Origin: Deltaproteobacteria bacterium
GTDB lineage: Bacteria > Myxococcota_A > UBA9160 > JAFDET01
Assembly (NCBI GenBank): GCA_019310195.1
Contig: JAFDET010000046.1
Span: forward strand, 1-18,105
DNA: 18,105 nt
Reading direction: 5' to 3'
Shown here: piece by piece, positions 7,676 through 15,060 of the stretch
Numbering within the stretch: the stretch's first letter is position 1
How the letters are laid out: each line of letters begins with the position of its first letter
Position numbers and translations under genes: made by a program
The notes under the pieces: generated by a model
What the model was told of the DNA's origin: nothing
Database searches by the model: none
The model's input: the letters and a program-made list of their open reading frames with translations, nothing else

Positions 7676-8713
7676 ATGGGGGGCCTGGAACGCGCGCTTG
7701 CGGCCTTCGACCTGGCGGCGCCGCAGGTCGATCGGATTCCCATCGGGCTGCTGCACCAGAGCTTCGCGGTGCGCGACGGCGCTGTCGAGTACGTGCTGCA
7801 GCGGGTGAACCCGATTTTCGAGCCCGGCATCCACGAGAACATCCGTGCGGTGACGGAGCGGCTCAAGGAGCGTGACCTCGAGACACTGGAGCTGGTGCCC
7901 ACGCGCGCGGGCGCGCTGGTGGCCGACCTGGGCGAGGATGGGCTGTGGCGTCTGATGACCCGCCTGCCGGGCGTGGTCTTCGCGCGCTGCACGTCTGCCT
8001 CTCAGGCGGCCTCGGCCGGCGCCTTGGTGGCGCGCTTCCACGGCGCGCTGGACGAGTTGGAGCACGCGTTCCGCCCGCTGGGCATCGCGCTGCACGATAC
8101 GTCGGTGCACCTGCGCGCCCTGGAAGAAGCACTGGCCGAGGAGCGGGACCATCGCCTGTTTGACGACGTCGCGCCCGTGGGCCGCGCGATATTGGACGCG
8201 GCGCGCGCGCTGCCCGAGCCGGCCGAGGATCTTCCGCTTCGCGTCGTTCACGGCGACCTGAAGTTCGACAACGTGCTCTTCGCGGGCGAGTCCGGTCCCG
8301 ACGCGGAGCGGGCCATGGCGTTGATCGACCTGGACACCATGTGCCGACTGCCGCTCTGGGCCGAGCTGGGCGACGCCTGGCGCTCCTGGTGCAACCGCGC
8401 GGGCGAGGACGTGGCGGAGGCGGCCTACGAGCAAGCTTTCTTTCGTTCGGCCGCGGGCGCCTACCTGGAGGCCGGCGGCCTGGCGCTGACCGACGCCGAG
8501 CGTGCATCCCTGCTGGACGGTCTGGAGCGCATCTGCCTGGAGCTGGCCTCGCGCTTCTGCGCCGATGCGCTGCGCGAGTCCTACTTCGGCTGGGATCCGG
8601 AGCGCTTTGCCGGCCACGGCGAGCACAACCTGGTGCGGGCCCGGGGGCAGCTGGATCTCCACCGCCAGGTGCGCGACGCCCGGGCCGAGCGCGCCCGGGT
8701 CCTGGGGCTGTAG
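7676..8713 (+). CDS. Aminoglycoside phosphotransferase-fold kinase, NahK-like
   Basis: A 345-residue small-molecule kinase of the APH/choline-kinase fold. The catalytic loop is HGDLKFDNVLF (H192, D194, N199) and the Mg-binding segment is ALIDLDTMC (D218, D220). The N-terminal lobe reads GLLHQSFAV and YVLQRVNPIFEPGIHENI, which closely resembles N-acetylhexosamine 1-kinase (NahK)-type proteins rather than antibiotic-resistance enzymes. A sugar-1-kinase role is therefore most likely, but the substrate is inferred. No clear Shine-Dalgarno box precedes the ATG at 7676. The divergent C4orf33-like gene starts 14 bp upstream. The lipoprotein gene follows after 28 bp in the same direction. Confidence 0.88.
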   Translation: MGGLERALAAFDLAAPQVDRIPIGLLHQSFAVRDGAVEYVLQRVNPIFEPGIHENIRAVTERLKERDLETLELVPTRAGALVADLGEDGLWRLMTRLPGVVFARCTSASQAASAGALVARFHGALDELEHAFRPLGIALHDTSVHLRALEEALAEERDHRLFDDVAPVGRAILDAARALPEPAEDLPLRVVHGDLKFDNVLFAGESGPDAERAMALIDLDTMCRLPLWAELGDAWRSWCNRAGEDVAEAAYEQAFFRSAAGAYLEAGGLALTDAERASLLDGLERICLELASRFCADALRESYFGWDPERFAGHGEHNLVRARGQLDLHRQVRDARAERARVLGL

Positions 8714-8741
8714 AATCGGCGCTCCGGGAGGGAGGGCGCGC

Positions 8742-10616
8742 GTGGCAGAGCAGGGCAGGGGGAGCGGCCGGCATTTCGGTCTGCGCTTGGCGGCGCTGGG
8801 GGCGGCTGCAGCGCTGGCCTGCGCAGGCGGCTCCGGTGCTCCGCAGGGCGATGATCCCGGCGCCGCGTCCGGTGCGCGCGCTGCGGCGCCCGGCGAGCCC
8901 GGCCAGACCAAGACGCCCGCGTCCCAGGGTCCCTTCCCCACGCCGCAAGAGCTCGAAGATCTGACCGACGCTCCGGCGCCGGACTTCTCCGACACCCGGG
9001 CCGTGGACGTGGAGAGCTGGACCCTGGAGGGGCCCTTCCCGGATCCCATCGGCGAGCTTCCGATACGCGACCCCGACCCCTTCGAGGCCGTACTGATCGA
9101 GGCATCCACGGCGCGGGCCGGCCTGCTGGTGGCGTCGGAGTCCATGCGCTGTGCAGCCCGCGAGCTGGGGCGCTTCTTCGTCTCCCAGGGTGGCCTGCCC
9201 GGCGAGGCGCTGCAGCGCTACGTGCTGGGCCGCTGCGGCGCCACCGGTACGGGACTCAACGTCGGCTTCTTCCACAACGCGACGCCGCCCGACGCATCGC
9301 CTGAGCGCGTGCTCGAGGTTTGGGGCAGCCACGTCCGGCGGATGGTGAACGAGCAGCTCGGCCCCGGTCCGCGGGCTGCGGGCATCTGGTATGGGCGCCG
9401 CGGGGTCGAGAGCCTGGTGCTGCTGGTCTCGGCGCCTAGGCGCGGACGCCTGGTGCCCGTCTCGGCGGTGCCCGGGAAGGATGGGCGCCTGCGCCTGAGC
9501 GGTGAGGCGCTGAGGCCCGTCGAGTCGGTGAACGGGCTGGTGAACCGCGGACGCCTGGGCTGGGACGAGTGCCAGGCGGTCGAGGGCGTGCAGCTTCCGC
9601 GCTTCGAGCTGGTGTGCGCCACACAGAAGTCGGATGAGATCGCGTGGATATCCGTCAGCGCGCGGGAGCCGGGGCGTCTGCTGGGCCACTCGCTGCATCG
9701 GGTGCTGGCTCGGCCGTCCGGCGGCGACGCGCGCACCTGGCGGCGCGCCAGCTACGGGCCGCCCGCGCCGGTGGTGGGACCGGAGGACTTCCGCGTGCGC
9801 CTGCGAGATGCGGCCAACGGGCTGCGCGCAGAGCTGGGCATGGAGCCGCTGGTGCTCGAAGCGCGCGAGAGCGTTACCGCCGGGCGGCTGGCGCCGTTCT
9901 ACTTCGCGTCGGGCCTGGGTATGGTGACTCCCGCCTACGCCGATCTCGTGGCGCTGGGTCTCATGGCCGGCTGGGAGGTGAAGGGCACGATCCGCGACGC
10001 GAACCTGGGCGCGGCCCTGTCCCTCTCCAGCCACGACCTGGACCGCTGGCTGGCCGAGGCGCTGGCGTTGCCCGGTATGCGCTCCGTCCTGTTCGATCCC
10101 GAGCACACGCGGCTGGCGGTGGGGCCGGTGGTGGGAGCCGACCCGGATGCGCCCTACCTGGGCGCGATCCTGGCCAGCTACGCACTCTTCGGCGAGGAAG
10201 ATCCCACATCTCTGCGCCAGGACTTCTACACCGTTCTGGATCGCGCCTACGACGCGCGCGGGCTCTCGTTCCCGCGCCGCGAGCGCGCGCTGGAGGTGGC
10301 GGCCCAGCGCGAGATGACCCGCATCCAGATGGGCGCCGTGACCCCCGCGGAGGCGTTGGAGATCGTCGGGCACGAAGCCTCGCTGCGCTTGCAGGCGCCC
10401 GTGGGCGCCTGGCTCATGGAGGGGACGGACCTCGAGCACATGCGTCCGCCCGACGCGCTCTTCGCCGAGAACACTGCATTCATCGCCGCCGCCGTGGGCC
10501 ACTACCAACCCGAAGGCTGGCCCTGGGGCCGCACCCTCGTAATCCTCCTCAGCGCCCCCGAGTCCACCCTCCGCACCGCGCGTGCAGAGAGGGACGTTCC
10601 TGCAAAACTGCACTGA
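8742..10616 (+). CDS. Lipoprotein with CAP/SCP-like C-terminal region
   Basis: A 624-residue envelope protein. I chose the GTG at 8742 because a strong GGAGGGAGG lies 6 bp upstream and the frame then begins with a lipoprotein signal peptide: LRLAALGAAAALAC, lipobox LAC with C27 as the lipidated residue. A Pro/Ala-rich linker follows. The C-terminal half (about 355-475) has features of CAP (SCP/PR-1-like) domains: LRAELGMEPLVLEARESVTAG, then ALPGMRSVLFDPEHTRLAVGPV, the usual 'located/ILDP..T.VGVG' strand. The CAP histidines are not obvious, so this is tentative. The middle (about 125-330) is unrecognised. The last ten residues (AERDVPAKLH) and the stop are encoded by a mobile 44-bp repeat, so the original C-terminus was probably different. 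Confidence 0.8.
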   Translation: MAEQGRGSGRHFGLRLAALGAAAALACAGGSGAPQGDDPGAASGARAAAPGEPGQTKTPASQGPFPTPQELEDLTDAPAPDFSDTRAVDVESWTLEGPFPDPIGELPIRDPDPFEAVLIEASTARAGLLVASESMRCAARELGRFFVSQGGLPGEALQRYVLGRCGATGTGLNVGFFHNATPPDASPERVLEVWGSHVRRMVNEQLGPGPRAAGIWYGRRGVESLVLLVSAPRRGRLVPVSAVPGKDGRLRLSGEALRPVESVNGLVNRGRLGWDECQAVEGVQLPRFELVCATQKSDEIAWISVSAREPGRLLGHSLHRVLARPSGGDARTWRRASYGPPAPVVGPEDFRVRLRDAANGLRAELGMEPLVLEARESVTAGRLAPFYFASGLGMVTPAYADLVALGLMAGWEVKGTIRDANLGAALSLSSHDLDRWLAEALALPGMRSVLFDPEHTRLAVGPVVGADPDAPYLGAILASYALFGEEDPTSLRQDFYTVLDRAYDARGLSFPRRERALEVAAQREMTRIQMGAVTPAEALEIVGHEASLRLQAPVGAWLMEGTDLEHMRPPDALFAENTAFIAAAVGHYQPEGWPWGRTLVILLSAPESTLRTARAERDVPAKLH

Positions 10617-10675
10617 GTACCACTCCTGCACGGAGGGACGTTCCTGCGTAACTGCATCGAGTACCACTCCTGGAC
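10583..10675. repeat. REP-like 44-bp repeats, orientation A, upstream of RAYT
   Basis: Two tandem units of period 44 (CCTGC boxes at 10599 and 10643) with a partial leading unit. The 32-mer at 10616-10647 is identical to 1830-1861. The first unit overlaps the 3' end of the lipoprotein gene. Its orientation is opposite to the pair downstream of the transposase gene. Confidence 0.92.
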
Positions 10676-10681
10676 GGTGAC

Positions 10682-10711
10682 TTGAGGCGGCCCGCCCCCT
10701 TTGGGTAGAAT
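10682..10711 (+). promoter_or_regulatory. Candidate promoter of the RAYT gene
   Basis: TTGAGG (10682-10687), an 18-bp spacer and TAGAAT (10706-10711) resemble sigma70 boxes (4/6 and 5/6 matches). Transcription would begin near 10718, the first base of the hairpin that holds the ribosome-binding site. Confidence 0.45.
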
Positions 10712-10717
10712 CAGTGT

Positions 10718-10735
10718 CCTCCCGGTCCCGGGAGG
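10718..10735 (+). promoter_or_regulatory. Hairpin sequestering the RAYT ribosome-binding site
   Basis: CCTCCCGG-TC-CCGGGAGG is a perfect 8-bp inverted repeat. Its 3' arm is the Shine-Dalgarno box GGGAGG, and the ATG follows 5 bp later at 10741. In mRNA the box would be paired. IS200-type transposases are known to use such a 5' hairpin to keep expression low. Confidence 0.6.
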
Positions 10736-10740
10736 TCTTT

Positions 10741-11550
10741 ATGCCTCGTCTTCCTCGACTGGATGCGCCCGGCGCCGTCCACCACGTCATGCTCCGCGGA
10801 ATCGAGCGGCGCGAGATTTTCGTCGACAATGCCGACCGCCACGATCTCCTCGCTCGCCTGGTCCGGCTCGTGGCCGAGCTGGGGTTCGTCTGCTTTGCGT
10901 GGGCCTTCATGCCCAACCATTTGCACCTCGTGATCAAGACGGGGCCGGTCCCGCTGTCGACGCTGATCTCGCGCGCTGCGACTGGGTACGCCACACGTTT
11001 CAATCGCCGCCACGACCGCGTGGGCCACCTGTTCCAGAACCGTTTCCGTTCGGACCTCGTGAAGGATTCCGGCCATCTCCGGACCCTGGTGCGGTACGTC
11101 CACGCGAACCCGCTTCGGGCGGGCCTGGTGGATTCGCTGAACGAACTCGCCACCTACCCGTGGACCGGGCACGCCGAGCTGGTGGGGATATCGCCCGCTG
11201 CTCTCGTTCATCGCGACGAGGTGCTCTCCTGGTTCGGAGGCCGAGAGGGGCTGCAGCGGTGGATGGAGGAGCCGAGCGATGCCGACGGCCAGGCGCTCGA
11301 CTTCGACGAGCTCATCGAGTGGGTCTGCGGGCAGCTCGGCCTGGATTCGGCCGATGTCCGTCGCGGTCGACGTCGCCAGCCCGAGATCGCCGCGCGCGCG
11401 ATCGTCGCGCACCTGGCCAGCGCTGAACTCGGCCTTCTTGCGTGCGACATCGCCGACGCGTTGGGCGCGGATTCCGGCACGGCGACCCGCCTGATCCGAC
11501 GGGGCGGCCCCGCAGCGCGGCGCCATGGGCTGTCGCTCTCGAAACCGTAG
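10741..11550 (+). CDS. REP-associated tyrosine transposase (RAYT, Y1/IS200-like)
   Basis: A 269-residue single-strand DNA transposase of the HUH Y1 family. The HUH motif is in FMPNHLHLVIK (H60, H62), and the candidate catalytic tyrosine is Y83 in ATGYATRFNRRHDRVGHLFQNRF. The typical YVHANPLRAGLV segment follows. The C-terminal part (about 230-256, LLACDIADALGADSGTATRLIRR) looks like a helix-turn-helix, as in many RAYTs. Such proteins bind and cut REP hairpins and are thought to spread them; they are usually single-copy and lack classical IS ends. Inverted pairs of a 44-bp repeat flank this copy on both sides (10583-10675, 11574-11660). The ATG at 10741 has GGAGG before it. The gene appears intact. 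Confidence 0.93.
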   Translation: MPRLPRLDAPGAVHHVMLRGIERREIFVDNADRHDLLARLVRLVAELGFVCFAWAFMPNHLHLVIKTGPVPLSTLISRAATGYATRFNRRHDRVGHLFQNRFRSDLVKDSGHLRTLVRYVHANPLRAGLVDSLNELATYPWTGHAELVGISPAALVHRDEVLSWFGGREGLQRWMEEPSDADGQALDFDELIEWVCGQLGLDSADVRRGRRRQPEIAARAIVAHLASAELGLLACDIADALGADSGTATRLIRRGGPAARRHGLSLSKP

Positions 11551-11573
11551 CCCGGCCGGTGCGTGGCCTAAGA

Positions 11574-11660
11574 GTGGTACTGCATGCAGTTACGCAGGAA
11601 CGTCCCCCAATGCAGGTCTGGCACTGCGTGCAGTTATGCAGGAACGTCCCCGAATGCAGG
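11574..11660. repeat. REP-like 44-bp repeats, orientation B, downstream of RAYT
   Basis: Two tandem units of period 44 (GGTAC at 11576, GGCAC at 11620), inverted relative to the pair at 10583-10675. They share TGCAGTTAYGCAGGAACGTC with the other clusters but end CCCCAATGCAGG or CCCGAATGCAGG instead of CTCCGTGCAGG. The ATG in the last unit is the probable start codon of the cation transporter. Confidence 0.9.
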
Positions 11661-12586
11661 CGGATAGCCGGACTGCGATCTTGGCGGCGCTGGGCGCGAA
11701 CTTGGGGATTGCTATCGCCAAGTTCGTGGGGTGGGGGATGACCGGGGCGGCGTCGATGCTGGCGGAGGCGGTGCACTCAGTGGCCGATACCAGCAACCAG
11801 GCGCTGCTCCTGTGGGGCGGCTCGGCGGCGCGGCGCCAGCCCAGCGACACGCATCCCTTCGGCTACGGGATGGAGCGCTACTTCTGGTCGTTCGTCGTGG
11901 CCTTGGTGATCTTCACCGTGGGTGGACTCTTCGCCCTGGTCGAGGGCATCGAGAAGGTTCGTCACCCCCACGAAGTGGGGAACGTGGCCTGGGCGGTCGG
12001 CATCCTGGTGGTCGCCATCGGCCTGGAGACGTTCTCGTTCCGCACCGCCATCGTGGCGGCGCGGCCGCTCAAGGGCCGCCGCTCCTGGGTCGGCTTCATT
12101 CGCAGCTCCAAGAACCCGGAGCTTCCCGTGGTGCTGCTGGAGGACATGGGCGCGCTGCTGGGACTGGTGCTGGCCCTGGCCGGCGTGGGACTGGCGGCCT
12201 GGACCGGCGATGCGCGCTGGGACGCCGTCGGCTCCATGGCCATCGGCGTGCTGCTGGTGGCGATCGCCGTGACCCTGGCCACCGAGATGAAGAGCCTGCT
12301 GATCGGCGAGAGCGCCACGCCGGAGCACGTCGACGCCATCCGCGAGACCCTGGCCGCGGCGGACGACATCGAGCGCATCATCCACATGCGTACGCTCCAC
12401 CTGGGTCCCGATCACCTGCTGGTGGCGGCCAAGCTGGAATTCCGCCAGGGGATGAGCTTCGCCGAGGTCGCCGCCGCCATCGACGCTGCCGAAGGCCGGG
12501 TGCGCGCGCGGATTCCCATCGCCCGCACCATCTTCGTCGAGCCCGACGTCTACAGGGACGGACCGGACACCGGGACGGAAGCCTAG
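11654..12586 (+). CDS. Cation diffusion facilitator (CDF) family transporter, ZnT9-like
   Basis: A 310-residue inner-membrane divalent metal/proton antiporter. The TM2 metal site is present as ExxxHSVAD (E38, H41, D45). The TM5 site reads LLEDMGALLG (E163, D164) in place of HxxxD, a variant of the COG0053 subgroup related to eukaryotic SLC30A9/ZnT9. Other landmarks are HPFGYGMERYFWSF after TM2 and a C-terminal cytoplasmic ferredoxin-like domain (VDAIRETLAAADDIERIIHMRTLHLGPDHLLVAAKLEF). The start is uncertain: ATG 11654 and ATG 11636 are both in frame and both lie inside the 44-bp repeat, and the only purine-rich box (AGGA) is poorly spaced. TM1 begins soon after residue 8, so nothing conserved seems lost. 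The metal is probably Zn or Mn. Confidence 0.92.
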   Translation: MQADSRTAILAALGANLGIAIAKFVGWGMTGAASMLAEAVHSVADTSNQALLLWGGSAARRQPSDTHPFGYGMERYFWSFVVALVIFTVGGLFALVEGIEKVRHPHEVGNVAWAVGILVVAIGLETFSFRTAIVAARPLKGRRSWVGFIRSSKNPELPVVLLEDMGALLGLVLALAGVGLAAWTGDARWDAVGSMAIGVLLVAIAVTLATEMKSLLIGESATPEHVDAIRETLAAADDIERIIHMRTLHLGPDHLLVAAKLEFRQGMSFAEVAAAIDAAEGRVRARIPIARTIFVEPDVYRDGPDTGTEA

Positions 12587-12622
12587 GAGCCCCTAGCTCC
12601 GCGTCATCGCCACGTCGGCCGC

Positions 12623-12638
12623 GGCCGGGCGCCCGGCC
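12623..12638. terminator. Palindrome after the CDF gene, possible terminator hairpin
   Basis: GGCCGGGCGCCCGGCC is a perfect 16-bp palindrome 37 bp past the transporter stop. No T-run follows, so an intrinsic terminator role is weakly supported. I see nothing else in the 168-bp gap up to 12754. Confidence 0.3.
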
Positions 12639-12754
12639 AGGAAGGCGATCCTCGCTGGTCGGCAGGGGCGAGGGTAACCGCTTGCCCGCGCCGGGGTTCC
12701 CGCGTCCGCCGCTTTCCGTGATCCGATTCCCGGACTCCGCCCGACCTATCGGGC

Positions 12755-14914
12755 GTGCAACGGAAACGACGTGACCCGCGACCCTGGCAGATCGGCGTCC
12801 TCACCAGCCTCCTGGCCTGGGGAACCCTGGCTCTGGACTTCGAGGTGCAGGCCGCCTGTGCGCTGGCCAGCGTGGCCGGCGCCCTGGCCGCCCAGGCCCT
12901 GGCCACGGGCTGGAAGCGCGAGGCCCGCTTCGATCCGCGCAGCGCGCTGATCTCCGGCCTGTCCCTGGCGCTGCTGCTGCGCACCCAGACGCCGGGCCTG
13001 GCGCTGCTGGCCGGCGCGCTGGCGGTGGGCTCCAAGTTCCTGCTGCGCGCGCGGGGGAAGCACCTCTTCAACCCCAGCTGCTTCGCCATCGTGGTGCTGC
13101 TGGTGCTCACGGACGGCGCCTGGGTCTCGACCGGCCAGTGGGGCAGCGCGGCCCTCAGCGGACTCGCCGTCGCGGGCCTGGGCATGCTGATGGCCTTCCG
13201 CACCCGCCGCTCCGACGTCACCTGGGCGTTCTTCGGCTTCTGGGCGGCCATCGTCCTGGGCCGCGCCTGGTGGCTCGGCGATCCGCTGGTCGTTCCCCTG
13301 CACCAGCTCCAGAGCGGTGCGCTGCTGGTGTTCGCGTTCTTCATGATCTCGGACCCGAAGACCATCCCCGACACGCGCGTGGGTCGCATCGTCTTCGCCG
13401 GCGCCGTCGCGGCTCTGGGCGGGGTGATTCGCTTCGGCTTGCACGAGCCCACGGCGCTGCTCCAGGCGCTCTTCGTCTGCGCGCCGCTGGTGCCGCTTCT
13501 CGATCGTGCGCTCCCCGGGGAGCGATACGAGTGGAACCAAAACAGAATGGAAAGGAACTCTGCAATGACCCGATCGCGACGACTGCGACGACCCGCCGTG
13601 GCGCTGGGCCTGGTGCTGGCCCTGGCCGTACCGTGGCCCGCCGCCGCTTTCTGCGGCTTCTACGTGGGCAAGGCGGATACGAAGATCTTCAACCGCGCTT
13701 CCCAGGTGGTGCTGGTCCGCGACGGCGACCACACCGTGGTGACCATGGCCAGCGACTTCCGGGGCGACCCGGACGAGTTCGCCATGGTGATCCCCGTGCC
13801 TACCTTCCTCGAGCGCGGCCAGATCCACGTGGGCGACCCCGCTACGCTGGCCCACCTGGACGCCTACACGTCACCGCGCCTGGTGGAGTACTTCGACCCG
13901 GACCCGTGCGCCGTGGCCAAGCGCGAACTCGAAGAGCTGCGCGCTCTGGGCTACTCCGCCGACGCCATGAAGTCGATGCCCGCCGCGCCGAACGCCCAGG
14001 GCGTGCGCATCGAGGCCCGCTACACCGTGGGCGAGTACGACATCCTGATCCTCTCGGCCGACGAGTCCAAGGGCCTCACGCAGTGGCTGCGCCGCAACGG
14101 CTACAAGATCCCGTCGGGCGCCGGCCCGGTGATCGGCAGCTACCTGCGCCAGGGCATGCGCTTCTTCGTGGCCAAGGTGAACTTGGAAGAGCACGCGGCG
14201 CGCGGCTACCGGCAGCTCCGCCCGATCCAGGTGGCGTACGAGTCGTCGAAGTTCATGCTGCCCATCCGCCTGGGCACGGTGAACGCCGACGGCCCCCAGG
14301 AGCTCTTCGTCTACGCGCTCACCCGCACGGGTCGCGTGGAGACCACCAACTACCGCACGGTCAAGCTGCCCAGCGGCATGGAGATCCCCACCTTCGTGAA
14401 GGGCGAGTTCGGCGACTTCTACTCCGCGCTCTTCGGCAACCAGGTGGAGCGCCACGGCGGCCGCGCGGTCTTCCTCGAGTATGCCTGGGACATGGGCTGG
14501 TGCGATCCTTGTGCCGCCGATCCGCTGTCCCAGGAAGAGCTGCGCGGCCTGGGCGTCTTCTGGCTGAAGGACGCACCTGCACGGTCGGCCAGGTCCGCCG
14601 CCCGGGACGTCTACGTCACACGCCTCCACGTGCGCTACGACCGCGAGCACTTCCCGGCGGACCTGCAGTTTCAGGAGACGGGCGACCGCAGCAACTTCCA
14701 GGGCCGCTACGTGCTGCGCCACGCCTTCCAGGGTGAGACGAGCTGTTCCGCAGACGCCTACTGGGATGGGGTGCGGACGCGTCAGGAGCGCGAGGCCGAG
14801 GCCCTGGCCGGCCTCACCGGCTGGAAGCTGGCCGACGTGCGCCGCAAGGCGGGCCTGGACGTGCCCTGGATTCGCCCCAGCCAGGGCCCCTGGTGGCGCA
14901 CCCTCTGGGACTGA
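12755..14914 (+). CDS. RnfD-like membrane protein fused in frame to a DUF2330 protein
   Basis: One open frame of 719 codons joins two families that are usually separate. Residues 1 to about 265 (GTG start, VQRKRRDPRPWQIGV) are a multi-pass protein of the RnfD/NqrB type, with FDPRSALISGLSLALLLRT, GKHLFNPSCFAIVVLLVLTD, RSDVTWAFF, LHQLQSGALLVFAFFMISDP and PLLDRALPGERYEW. Residues from 271 begin with a fresh signal peptide (MTRSRRLRRPAVALGLVLALAVPWPAAA) followed by DUF2330: FCGFYVGKADTKIFNRASQVVLVRDGDHTVV, then FAMVIPVP and SPRLVEYFDPDPC. AAGGAAC lies upstream of the internal ATG at 13565, so the second part can also be made on its own. DUF2330 proteins are periplasmic and of unknown function. 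A stop codon between two genes may have been lost. Confidence 0.85.
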   Translation: MQRKRRDPRPWQIGVLTSLLAWGTLALDFEVQAACALASVAGALAAQALATGWKREARFDPRSALISGLSLALLLRTQTPGLALLAGALAVGSKFLLRARGKHLFNPSCFAIVVLLVLTDGAWVSTGQWGSAALSGLAVAGLGMLMAFRTRRSDVTWAFFGFWAAIVLGRAWWLGDPLVVPLHQLQSGALLVFAFFMISDPKTIPDTRVGRIVFAGAVAALGGVIRFGLHEPTALLQALFVCAPLVPLLDRALPGERYEWNQNRMERNSAMTRSRRLRRPAVALGLVLALAVPWPAAAFCGFYVGKADTKIFNRASQVVLVRDGDHTVVTMASDFRGDPDEFAMVIPVPTFLERGQIHVGDPATLAHLDAYTSPRLVEYFDPDPCAVAKRELEELRALGYSADAMKSMPAAPNAQGVRIEARYTVGEYDILILSADESKGLTQWLRRNGYKIPSGAGPVIGSYLRQGMRFFVAKVNLEEHAARGYRQLRPIQVAYESSKFMLPIRLGTVNADGPQELFVYALTRTGRVETTNYRTVKLPSGMEIPTFVKGEFGDFYSALFGNQVERHGGRAVFLEYAWDMGWCDPCAADPLSQEELRGLGVFWLKDAPARSARSAARDVYVTRLHVRYDREHFPADLQFQETGDRSNFQGRYVLRHAFQGETSCSADAYWDGVRTRQEREAEALAGLTGWKLADVRRKAGLDVPWIRPSQGPWWRTLWD
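13552..13567 (+). promoter_or_regulatory. Internal ribosome-binding site and ATG for the DUF2330 half
   Basis: AGGAACTCTGCAATG sits in an A-rich stretch (13531-13565) that stands out from the GC-rich surroundings, as expected of a gene start. The ATG at 13565 is in frame with the upstream RnfD-like part. Confidence 0.6.
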
Positions 14915-14923
14915 GCATCCCTC

Positions 14924-14961
14924 CTTCGCCGCCCCGGACGCGCCGCGCCGGGGCGGCGAAG
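14924..14961. terminator. Strong hairpin after the DUF2330 gene
   Basis: A perfect 14-bp inverted repeat, CTTCGCCGCCCCGG (14924-14937) and CCGGGGCGGCGAAG (14948-14961), with a 10-nt loop. It starts 9 bp past the stop codon. There is no U-tract, so it may be a processing or mRNA-stabilising hairpin rather than a classic intrinsic terminator. Confidence 0.55.
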
Positions 14962-14974
14962 CGCCTCTGGTGGC

Positions 14975-14980
14975 TATAGT
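14975..14980 (+). promoter_or_regulatory. -10-like box before the histidine phosphatase gene
   Basis: TATAGT matches the sigma70 -10 box at five of six positions, just after the hairpin and about 80 bp before the chosen start. No good -35 box is visible because the hairpin occupies that position. Confidence 0.25.
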
Positions 14981-15060
14981 CCCCGAGCGCCATGTCCCAG
15001 CCCCGCCACACCTTCGGTCGCATCCGCGAGTCGCTGTGCGGGCATGCCGGAGGGAAGACC

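Noticed and set aside
7676..8713. Antibiotic-resistance aminoglycoside kinase
   Set aside because: The N-lobe pattern (YVLQRVN, IHENI) matches NahK-like sugar kinases better than resistance enzymes.
6416..11153. Very long minus-strand open frames (909 and 1096 codons)
   Set aside because: They oppose well-supported plus-strand genes, are rich in Arg, Pro and Ala, show no domain signatures and arise from the high GC content. They also run through repeats and other genes.
14992..15060. N-terminal extension of the histidine phosphatase from ATG 14992
   Set aside because: No ribosome-binding site, and it would place 23 residues before the signal peptide that starts at 15061.
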